A stretch of 64,000 nt of DNA, taken from positions 1,736,001 to 1,800,000 of the forward strand of contig JAINUG010000055.1 in NCBI GenBank assembly GCA_029706075.1. Reading direction: 5' to 3'. The notes under the pieces are model-generated. The model searched no databases and was not told where the DNA came from. It was given only the letters and a program-made list of their open reading frames with translations. Made by a program: the position numbers and the translations under genes. Shown piece after piece: positions 55,111-64,000 of the stretch (within the stretch, counting starts at the first letter, position 1; every line of letters begins with the position of its first letter). Source of the stretch: Aldrovandia affinis. Taxonomy: Eukaryota; Chordata; Actinopteri; Notacanthiformes; Halosauridae.

Positions 55111-56283
55111 GCGAAGATGCTTAAATGTTGGTAAAATTCAGAATTGTTTCGGGAATATTGAACAGAGCAACCGTCATTTTATCTAGCCTATGCATAGCAT
55201 CAGAATTTGTATTTATCATACCAACGCTGGAAAGTAGGCTGTATTGAAAGTTTGTTTTAATTGTGTGGATATTTGAATGAACTGTATCATTAAACAATTA
55301 TTATTTTAATTAAAACTTTGTGCTTAATGTAACTGAACTCGTCACTTTTACCTGCAGGGACTGGTGAACAAACCGTACAATTTCTGCAGGTAGAGCAATA
55401 GTCTGTCCCAAAAGTGTATAGTTTAAAAGTGATGTGCATTAGCGCCTTAAAGATCAACTACCTGGAAACACAATCGAAAATGCGCAAGTGCTTAGGCTTT
55501 AGGTGTCGATGGCTCTAGGGAAGATATTGGGACATGGAGATAGACGTTTCTCAACTTCTGTACATTTCAGGCTTCACGTGGGGCGGGAAATGTCAATGAG
55601 CCAGTGTTTTTTGTCTAGTAGTTCCGTCACATAAATCGAGGGGTAATTTCTCAACAGTGGGATCCCACCCGAAGTGATTTACTGTTGGTACACCTTGTGC
55701 GTCCAACCATTTATTTCGACTGGAGTTCCAAGGTTATATAGCCTAAACATTCTCAAACTGTCTATCGACTCGTAATTTACAGGCGCTCGTAAAAACACCA
55801 TCATTAAATTAAAATAGGCAAAAAAAAGTTAACAGTAATACAAAAAAATACATCTCCATACAATAATTCCCGTGCAAATTACGTGAAAATCAGATGCGGT
55901 GTTATTCTCGTTGCGCTGCCTCGTTATCTGTTCGTGAATACCCTTCCAATAACTATTATTAATATCAAATACTTTCAGTATTGTTTTTTGCAATGAATGG
56001 TGTCTTGGTTCCCTCTACTGGTAAAATATGGTAGCTCGTCCATTAGGCCATTGTATATAGTCTAGTTCCAGTTCCATCAAATTATAAAATTAATCAAATT
56101 TGGCAAATCAGCTGTTCTATCAGGTTTAGGGGCTGAATCCATCTGTTGATCATCAAGCATGATTTTGAATACTTCATGTAAAAAATTAAATTAAATAACT
56201 GAAATCCAAGATGCAACCATGAAACCGGAAGTGATCCTGTGCTTCAGTGTATATTCAGAGAGAAACTGTTCAGTCATTTTTCT
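55111..56283. other. AT-rich stretch without a gene
   Basis: Nothing recognised. Confidence 0.45.
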
Positions 56284-57645
56284 TTTTACATTACAGTCAT
56301 TTGGTAGACACTTATCTAAAGTGACTTACAGAAAGTGCATTCAGGTAGATAAAGAACACCCACATGTTGCTACTACAAGCATGTCATTCCCTGAAGTAAG
56401 CAGCCATAAAAACACTAGTGCTACAGCAAGTTGACTACAATAAGTACAACAAGTAGTGGGTATTTGTTTTAAAAAATATATACAATTTTAGGGATGGGTG
56501 GGTTAAGATTCAAGCTGCAGTGTAAAGAGGTGTTTTCAGACTGCAGCAGAAGATGATTTGACTGTCCTGACATCAGTGGGGAGTTCATTCCACCATTGTG
56601 ATGCCAGCACAAAGAAGAGTCATGACCGGGATGAGGGCTCATTGGCCACTGGGAGGGAGGGAGTAACCAATTACCTAGAGACAGCAGAGCGCAGTAGGGT
56701 TTAATCATGACCGTGAGGTAGGAGCAGTGCAGCAGTTCCATTCACAGCCTGGCAGGCCCACACCAGTGTCTAAAATCTGACGCGAGCAGCTACGGGGAGC
56801 CAGTGAAGGGTGCGGAGAAGTGGGGTGCTGTGGGAAAACATGGGCTGCAGGGGTCTGATGGCACACGCGGGAGCTACAGCCAGGAGGGAGTTGCGAGATG
56901 ACGAGAGCCTGGACCAGCATCTGTGCCAATTCCCTTGTGAGGAAAGAGTAAAGCCTCCTGATGTCGTAGAGCAGGAATCTACAGGAGTGTGTCGCTGCCC
57001 CAATGTTTGGAAATAACGACAGCTGGTCATCCAGAGTCACATCCAGGTTCTTTGTAGTCAGAGTTAGGGACACCACAGACTTAGGTTATGGATAGGTCTT
57101 GGAGTGGGCACGCTCCGTCTGGTTAAGGTAGAGTTTTAGATGGTGCGAACACATCCAGTCTGAGATGTCCAGCAGGCGCGCAGCAATGCATATCGCAACC
57201 TGAATATCATAAGGGAGAAAAGATAAACTGTTGGGTGTCATTGGCATAACAGTGATAGGAGAAGCCATGTGAGAGTATAACAGAGCCAAGAGACTTAGTA
57301 TATAGGGAAAAGAGAAGAGAACCCGGTACTGAGCCCTGGGGCCCACAGTTGTCAGGCTGCGTGGTTTGACAATCCATGCCTCCAGGTAGGAGCGACCAGT
57401 CAGCTAGGATGCAAACACAAAGAGTGCAAAGCCAGAGACCCCCAGTCCTTCAAGGGTGGAGAGGAGGTTCACAGTGTCAAACAGAGCAGACAGGTCCAGG
57501 AGAATGAGGATAGAGGAGAGAGAGTGAGCTCTGGCAGTGTGGAGAGCCTCTGTGCCTCTAACTGCTAGGAGGGTTGCTTGAGTTGAGTGGCCCGCATTGA
57601 AGTCTGATTGGTGTGGATCCAGGAGGTCATTCTGAAGGAGATAGA
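56284..57645 (-). mobile_element. L2 LINE on the minus strand, truncated and decayed
   Basis: Read on the minus strand from 57645, the protein begins in the reverse transcriptase at a block like LLQNDLLDPHQS, continues through LSSILILLDLSALFDTV, and later SCRFLLYDIRRLYSFLTRE and VQALVISQL, equivalents of the first L2 copy (FSLHNIRRIRPFLTQEA, VQALVISHL). The YADD region is degraded. The 3' part (56284-56500) is the same tail as the fragment at 19281-19510. Many frame breaks show it is older than the other two L2 copies. Confidence 0.88.
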
Positions 57646-59077
57646 GAAATTCTTCTCAATTATTTTATGCTGCAGAATAAAAAATGCCACCTATGTATAT
57701 ATACGTGTATTGTGTTCAATCCTGGTCTTGAAATGGCCCCTTGACAAAACTACCAGCTAACAATCACACAATAAATGCAACAAATCCCCGGATGTGAGCA
57801 GAGCAGCTGATGGTAAGAACTGGCAGAGGAGTGGGGTTTGCCAATCTCCGGACCGGATCTTATTTTTCCATCTCTCTCCCAAGCCCGGGAGAGAGAAACA
57901 GCGGGAGAACAGGTTAAATAAAACAAACACAAAACACAGTCTTCACCCTACTTGCCACAAAGCTTTCAGGCAAAAATTAAAACAAACTAAACTAACTCCT
58001 CCGAGGGGGGAATCCCCTTCCGGGGAACACACAACAAACGCAGTCAGCGACTTTCCACACCGCTTCCATACATCCACATTTAACAAGCATCAACACTTAC
58101 CGGGACAGGGTAGAACTCTATGCACACGTCGACAGACACTGCGCCTCTTCAGTCTGGAGTTCCACTATAACCTCACCAGGCACACACATATTCGGTGACT
58201 TTTCAAGTGCTTCCCAAATCCATGCACCCAGAGACACAAACTTTTCAGTCTGAGTTCTCTTTCCACGCACGCACGCACACACAGACTCTCACCACTCTTC
58301 CAATGAGTTCTCTGGCAATCAGCCCAAGACACTCTCCACTGGCTTAGTGCAAGTTCTCTTACCCAAATACAGAGAGAGAGACTCCCCACTCTCCGGTGTG
58401 AGCCCTCTCTCTCTATTCACAATCACACCGAGGGAGAGAAGCGGACACTCTTTCAGTGCACCCGCTCTCTCTTTCCCACACACACAGGAAGCACTGTACT
58501 CAGTCACTCAGCACTCGCCAAGCTGGCGTCCATAACTCCGGCACCCCAAAGCCACTCCTGTGCGCAGCAAACGTCTTGTCGGCTTCCAAGCAATGTTTCT
58601 AAACGGCAGAGTCACGATCGAGGTGTCGAACGTCACAGTTGACGTGCCGAATATCTTTGAATGCATGGTGCAAGTTTGTGGAGTTTGGGGAGTTGTCATT
58701 TGTGAGATTGCTGAGAGAGAGATACTGTTTATGAGGATTACTGAGAGAGACAGAGAGCGATATTTGCGAGGATTACGGAGATATTTGAGTTTATTTGAGA
58801 GTATTTGATAATTAATTAGAAATTGTGAGATAGATATATGAATTAGCCCTCTATGGGATTTTGTCTTTTATAAATGACAATCACCCAAAATAAAGATCAA
58901 ATAAATGTTTAAAAAAATGAATGAATGGAATTGATTCTAAGGTCAAATGGAACAAAAATAACCAGTCATTGATTTTTTTGAAGCACTATTTCATAATGCG
59001 TCCCATATGAGATATGAGATATACCCCAGATTATGGAGGGTAGAGGCATCAAGAGACCAAATACAAATATATTGTTT

Positions 59078-59080
<3 letters not shown>
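57646..59080. other. Stretch without a recognised gene
   Basis: A 43-bp match to 50935-50977 lies at 57799-57841. 58000-58500 is rich in CT/CA simple sequence. No exon was recognised. Confidence 0.4.

Positions 59081-59113
<33 letters not shown>
59081..59113. repeat. (AAT)n microsatellite
   Basis: About 11 AAT units directly at the tail side of the following SINE. Confidence 0.95.
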
Positions 59114-59114
<1 letters not shown>

Positions 59115-59243
59115 TACGCCACGCAAGCAACTCACAGATGTGAATGCATACATTTTTCAGTATATGTGGTCCCAATGGGAATCGAACCCACAACCTAAGC
59201 GTTGTCGGCACCGTGCTCTACCTATTGAGCCGCACAGACCCAC
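59114..59243 (-). repeat. HpaI-like tRNA SINE, copy 2
   Basis: On the minus strand it has GTAGAGCACGGTGCCGACAA, B box GGGTTCGATTCCCATTGGG and GAAAAATGTATGCATTCACA. The L2-like tail is damaged. Same family as 27837-27987. Confidence 0.85.
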
Positions 59244-60222
59244 TAGGGAATATAAATAATATAAGATATTGAACCAGCAAGGGAGTCAACGGTAAATGAG
59301 TTAAGGGCAACCACAAGAGCCACCTTGTTATGGATTTGTGCAATTTTAGTGAAGTGCAATAAGTGCTGGGACTTTTGCAATATATGTATTGATGTGTTGT
59401 TATATGGCTTGCTCGGTCTTTCGTCTTATACATTGTGGTGTATGGGAAGCTTTTTTAGATACAAAACTATTTTCTGCACGAGCAGACAAAGTATTCTCTC
59501 ATCAACACAATTTCAAGTATCCCCGTGATGAGGTTTTTGGCTAACGTTATGCAAAATCTCTCACCAACACACTTATAATTAATGGCTGCAATGACAGCTT
59601 CTGCCAGTAGAAGCCAATGTTGACTTGCAGTGTTCCAAAACGTTTCAAAACAATTGTTTTAAATGTCTTGAGTCATCTCAAAGTTTAGAGCTTGCCATCC
59701 CTACTAACAAGTCTATGATACACACACATGAATGACCAGACTAAGACTGATTCCCCACTCACCCCACCTGCTCTTAAATAGGCTTAACTTTCTGCCTGGC
59801 TCAGGTGGGACTCGTGAGGCAATCACCTGTCTATCACTCACACATCCAACCACAATTACTAAACAATTGACAATTCACACCCACTCACATTCTCCCACGC
59901 AAGCAGGTAAGTGAATAATCACTTACCATCCACACCAAACAACACCAATTAAATAATGATTAAATCAATCATGGCCTTTGGAACTACAATTCCGGGCACA
60001 TGCCAGCAATCTCACCAACTGGTCCCAGAAAGTACAACTGTTACAAAGGTCCTCCACAGCAATACCGTGGCAAAAGAGAGGCAACCCTGCAACTTCCCTG
60101 TTGCCGAGACTGACCCCCACAGTTATATAATGTGAATTTATCGCTAACATCAGGGGAAAGAAAATACTGAAGCACAGTGCATACTACATTGGAATACATT
60201 AAAAGCACTGGCCTCCAAAATA
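59244..60222. other. Stretch without a recognised gene
   Basis: No exon was recognised. The last 200 bp may belong to the hAT element that follows. Confidence 0.4.
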
Positions 60223-60790
60223 ATGGAGTTGCATGAAGTGCTAAATGACGCTACCAAACTTTATGAAGTCAAAGCCATTAAATTCTTGACTGTTTCTCTG
60301 AACACCAGCAGGGGGAGAATACTGGCCAGACTATTTGAACTGATAGCTGAAGTGCACACCTTTCTGACAGAGACCAAAACTCCATTCGCCACAATGTTTG
60401 AAAACACAAAATGGCTGGCACAACTTGCATACATTGCTGATTTGTTCAGCAAAGAAAAAGGCAAGAAAACACACGTTCTTAATATGAAGAAAACTGAGTT
60501 TTGGAAGAGGACAAATGCAGATGGGGATTCAAGTTGCTTTCTTCAGCTTCAAGCACTGAGGGGAATGAGAAAGCTCAAACCCAGGCAATAATAGAGGGAC
60601 ATTTGGTTAAGCTGGCACATGAGTTCAAATCATATTTCTCTGACGTTGAGGAGAGGACTGGACTGTGTGAGAAATCCTTTTTGCCAGAGGCCAGCAGAGG
60701 CAAACCTTCAGAAAAATATTTTGGAAGTGTCCTCAGACCCTGTCCATGTAACCGTAAATTTTATTTTAAGCTTGTGCTTTGTATGTGTAC
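60223..60790 (+). pseudogene. hAT transposase fragment (SCAND3/FAM200/ZBED5 type)
   Basis: A 122-codon frame from ATG 60223 contains SRGRILARLFELIAEVHTFL and KWLAQLAYIADLF, matching the family pattern of a leucine-rich stretch followed by W-L-x-L-A-Y-L-A-D-I-F in the central part of these transposases and their domesticated relatives. After a frame change at about 60560, GHLVKLAHEFKSYFSDVEE continues the same order in another frame (to about 60720). About 30 residues normally between them are shortened. Neither the BED finger nor the C-terminal dimerisation domain is present. Confidence 0.78.
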
Positions 60791-60942
60791 ATCTCATATT
60801 CTCATTGGGGGCTGAAGGTCTAAAGATCAAATCCTAGAATCGCCCTTCATGCTTTTTCTTTTTTTTGTCTTTGATAAGGGGACACTTGTGATGAGAGAAA
60901 TTAAACAGTTCCCCAAAAAGGTTTAGAACCATTACTGTAGAC

Positions 60943-61350
60943 CAGCGGTTCTCAAACTATGGGTCGTGACCCCACTTGGGGTCGCCAAAGGGTAATGGTG
61001 GGGTCGCCAAAAAGTAAATGTAAAAAAACAAAAACTAACCATAGGAGAACAGTTTTTCCTTCCGCTTTTCCGGGCGCAAATTATTTTCCTCTAGCACCCC
61101 GGTCCGCGAAATAAATGAACTGGTTTCATCTTTTTTTCGCGTGTACCACCCCCGTCCACAGAAAATGGTTTTGCATGAAACCGGTCCGTGGTTGGGCACC
61201 GTTACGTGGGACAACTTCATGCCATTGCCATTCAATTTGATGGGGTCGCGCTTTAGGTATGGGGTCGCAAATTTTCATTTATGTTTGGGGTCGCGATTTT
61301 TTTCGACCCATGAAATGGGGTCGTGGAGTAAAAAAGTTTGAGAAACCCTG
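60943..61350. mobile_element. hAT MITE, 408 bp, perfect 8-bp target duplication
   Basis: Left end CAGCGGTTCTCAAACT and right end AGTTTGAGAAACCCTG are near-perfect inverted repeats. Perfect 8-bp copies of CTGTAGAC flank it (60935-60942 and 61351-61358). The interior repeats GGGGTCGC several times on both sides (60978-61008 and 61240-61322). No coding capacity is visible. Confidence 0.97.
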
Positions 61351-61644
61351 CTGTAGACAAACGGGACCAGGATGTTTTGGATAAGCAATGTTTAATAATT
61401 GCAGTGTGTGGTTTTTGACAACTGAGGCGATAAGAATGCAGTATTTCTGAAAGTTGAATTACACATAATGTATTCCAAAACAAAAAAAAAACAAAAAAAC
61501 ATCTCACAGTAAGGCACGTTGTATGAAACAACACAACATAAAAAAGGATCCTATAACAAGTCCTTTTCTTCACAGTATTACCTTAGCCTGAAGGACACTC
61601 GCCTCCATGTTTGCACCAAAAATAAATATAATATATAATATATA
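61351..61644. other. Short AT-rich stretch
   Basis: A10-type run at 61484-61492. Nothing recognised. Confidence 0.45.
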
Positions 61645-61760
61645 TCATTTAGCAGACGCTTTTATCCAACGCGACTTACAGTAGTAAATGCATGCATTTT
61701 TCAGTACATGTGGTCCCAGTGGGAATCGAACCCACAACTTAAGCGTTGCCAACAGACCCA
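61645..61760 (-). repeat. HpaI-like tRNA SINE, copy 3, 5' truncated
   Basis: Minus strand: B box GGGTTCGATTCCCACTGGG, then GTACTGAAAAATGCATGCAT and the tail GTAAGTCGCGTTGGATAAAA. The A-box part is missing. Confidence 0.87.
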
Positions 61761-62422
61761 CATAAGCCACTTACATTTTTTGGATTTTTATCAAAAAATA
61801 AACTTGACCACCAACAGTAAAAAATGTTGACTTGGCATAAGAGTGAATGCTCATTGTGGCCATTTTGATTTTGAAATGCTTCTGGCAGTGTTTAACCAAC
61901 GCCAAACCAACCCCTCTGAATTAATGCAGAGGCAGAGACAATTAACTCAGTCCCTTAACAAATGGTAAATCAAAACCATCCAAGCTATTGGATAGTTAAT
62001 GATCTTACAAGTACAACAATGGTATACAGTGCAATTATATAATAATCAAGAACACGAGAGGGACAGAATAAACAGATGCAATTACATTCACACATATACA
62101 TGCATTTCTGACACTCATTCATCTCACAGTCAGAGATGATTATTCACAGGACAAGCAAGAACCGCTCAATTCAATAGTAATTGTATTCCTATGCAAATCA
62201 TTGGGTGGCCAGGGCGTTTCCCAAAATGTGCTACCAACATCGTAACACTATAACTGAGGTGTTTCCGAAAACCTTTGTAACCTACATGGCACATAAGAAA
62301 ACCATAATTCATTTAGGAGCAATCCCGACCAGTGATAAGCATCTTTAATATAATGGAATACCATTCAAGTGCTCGCCAGCTGCCTCCTACACAGAAGAAT
62401 GTCCACAAAGCACAGGATCATT
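61761..62422. other. Stretch without a recognised gene
   Basis: Nothing recognised. Confidence 0.4.
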
Positions 62423-62780
62423 AGGGTGCCTGCTTTGCAGCTGCTTGCAAAAGCAAAGGCACCCTATTGTTATTCCTCATACTTATTATTATTATTATTT
62501 CTATTTTTTTATTCTTCCATACAAAACTTTGGCGCGCTACTAGTCTCGCAGCGTTGCCAGCAAAAAATATATCAAAACGTGCGCCTCGAACGAGAATCGT
62601 GTGCTAAAATAACTTTTCTTCGAAAATGAGACACTTTTTTGCCCATTCAAATGAATGGAGCGGAATTTGGCCCATTCAAATGAATGGAGCCGAATGTTCA
62701 CAGCTACAGTGAGTGATGTCACAATGCCCCTGCTGAAGGTAGGGTGTAAGCACCTAGTGTAGGGGGAGCAGGCACCCTCA
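62423..62780. repeat. Probable dispersed repeat with terminal hairpin and AATGAATGGAG units
   Basis: AGGGTGCCT (62423-62431) and AGGCACCCT (62457-62465) form a 9-bp stem. Then an ATT-rich run, and two tandem copies of GCCCATTCAAATGAATGGAG (62640 and 62668 region). The end repeats GGCACCCT (62770-62777). The ATTATT run and the text around ATGAATGGAG are typical of a frequent teleost dispersed repeat, by general familiarity only. Confidence 0.5.
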
Positions 62781-63584
62781 AAATTTCTGCGGAATTTTCT
62801 CTAGTTGAGTTATACTATCATTGCATGACCGCCCACACAGTATACAAATATCAACGTCAAGCATCACAGTCAGCCGGACATCTGTATCTTATCACACAAC
62901 CCGCTATGGTCAATCAGACACCTAGAGACAGGGACTTGACATCATGCATTTCAGAGTGGAATGCTATTCTGCACTCCGCCAAATTGACAAGAGGTTGCAA
63001 TAATGACAACACACAAGAATTGGGAATTCCAGATGAAGAGAAAATACAATAAAATTACCACATGCCTTTTAGGCCTACCTTTTGCCTCACACACACACAC
63101 ACAAAGTGGTTAGCCTAATCCTTGAATGGCAGCTGGCGCAAAAATGGCTGCTTGAGTGACCGTATGTTGACAAGACGCTGCCGACACAGAATCCTTGTCG
63201 ACACAGATGTTAGGCGGAAGGTGTTGGCGCCGTAAACTTCTCCCTAACGATCACAAAGCCCAACTTCTCCCGTCCTTCCTCATACACACTCTTCATGCTC
63301 AGTGGTTTTCAGCCGATCACATTGCTGCCTCTCACCATCAATTCTGATGTCACACCTGGCATGGAACCTTTAGAAACATGTCTGCAAAAGAGGGACTAAG
63401 GATTACTTCATAAAAAAAAAACTAAAAAACACCTGACTGACTTCAAGTTCAAATCCTTTGATGGGGAGAGAAAAGTCAGTCAGTGTGTTATACATGTTGT
63501 TATGATTGCAGGCATTTTTTTATTATTATTGTGAAAGTTCAGATCTCAAAGCGTCATGTTCTGAGCTTCATTATAGATAGTCAC
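62781..63584. other. Stretch without a confirmed gene
   Basis: No exon confirmed. Probably intron of the gene whose transmembrane exon follows. Confidence 0.4.
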
Positions 63585-63673
63585 CTGTTTTTCTGGCCTT
63601 GTAGAGCCGATAAGAAAACATCACAAACAGAGCAATCATCATGGTCATCAGCAGAACAGCAGCAATGGGGACA
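63585..63673 (-). CDS. Transmembrane-segment exon of an adjacent gene (SMAGP-like)
   Basis: On the minus strand an acceptor (tctctttccag) is followed by 89 bp that end before gtgact. The open phase (one base, 29 codons, one base) reads VPIAAVLLMTMMIALFVMFS then YRLYKARKT: about 20 hydrophobic residues followed by a basic stop-transfer, as in a single-pass membrane protein. The pattern resembles SMAGP (IAVV...LYK then a short basic tail), and human SMAGP and LIMA1 both lie on 12q13. The gene name is inference; other single-pass proteins could fit. Flanking exons were not identified. Confidence 0.5.
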
Positions 63674-64000
63674 CTGGAAAGAGACAGGGAGGGAGAATGA
63701 TCAACCCACAAGAAGACACTGCACACTAACAGATGAACATCTCGCTAAAAGAAACTGAAACAACATACTGTATTAAACACGGATCTCGATAATAGTTACT
63801 GCTCCTTGAAATTATGGAGAAAGAAAATGCCAGTTTCACTTTAATAAACTAATGGGACTTTCTAAAAAAGGTACCATGTGCAATATTTAAGTGGGAAAAT
63901 GAATGTTAATTAAGCCTGTGAGTATCTCTGTTTGACATCCGATATGTCTAACTAGTGACGAGGCAAATCCAGCCAAACCACGTGTGGGATTAAATGTCAA
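63674..64000. other. Window end, presumed intron upstream of the transmembrane exon
   Basis: Nothing recognised. Confidence 0.45.

Noticed and set aside
63219-63303. Minus-strand ATG frame of 28 codons beginning MKSVYEEG
   Set aside because: Reads like protein but has no acceptor in the phase required by the transmembrane exon and no recognised family; chance cannot be excluded.

Overview
The window looks like intronic and flanking DNA of a ray-finned (teleost) fish. The evidence is vertebrate-type split exons with GT..AG boundaries, Tc1-like transposons, L2-clade LINEs, V-SINE-like and HpaI-like tRNA SINEs, hAT miniature elements, and a BEL/Pao LTR element. The species cannot be named from this alone. 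There are no bacterial-style genes; long open frames are either transposon proteins or chance.

Host gene. Six phase-compatible exons on the minus strand encode about the first 275 residues of the LIM-domain actin-binding protein EPLIN (lima1). Transcript order is 24690..24542 (ATG at 24663), 20945..20900, 12957..12556, 7202..7130, 6753..6635 and 1876..1814. The LIM domain and C-terminus lie beyond position 1. A possible non-coding first exon and promoter lies near 54647-55110, which would make the first intron about 30 kb. At the far right (63585-63673, minus) one exon encodes a transmembrane segment of a different gene; it resembles SMAGP, which maps near LIMA1 on human 12q13.

Repeats, left to right. 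Positions 64-1460 hold a dead Tc1 element. A nearly full-length L2 LINE (1992-5744) inserted 115 bp from lima1 exon 6. Introns 2 and 3 hold SINEs, a MITE carrying a LINE tail, and a fragment resembling a SWIM-zinc-finger transposon protein. Just downstream of exon 1 in the transcript is a ~48-bp degenerate minisatellite whose last unit contains the exon 1 splice donor. Positions 26910-28164 hold a Tc1 element carrying a SINE and a 46-bp hAT-like element. The most layered structure is 30757-38269. It is a decayed BEL/Pao LTR retrotransposon: the 5' LTR contains a solo LTR (itself containing a SINE) and an L2 copy, and the 3' LTR contains a Tc1 remnant and a second Tc1 element broken by a single homopolymer frameshift.

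Right of that are an 821-bp hAT element (43619-44439), a tandem duplication of a 473-bp unit (45551-47224) with a very long (GCAC)n tract, a SINE carrying four telomeric repeats (48802-48829), an L1/Tx1 tail followed by a SINE (49380-50201), a BED-finger hAT fragment (51454-51660), a truncated L2 on the minus strand (56284-57645), a hAT transposase fragment of SCAND3/FAM200 type (60223-60790), and a 408-bp hAT MITE with perfect 8-bp target duplications (60943-61350).

No CRISPR array, rRNA gene or free-standing tRNA gene was seen. tRNA-like sequences all sit in SINEs. Percent identities and element ages were judged by eye, not computed.
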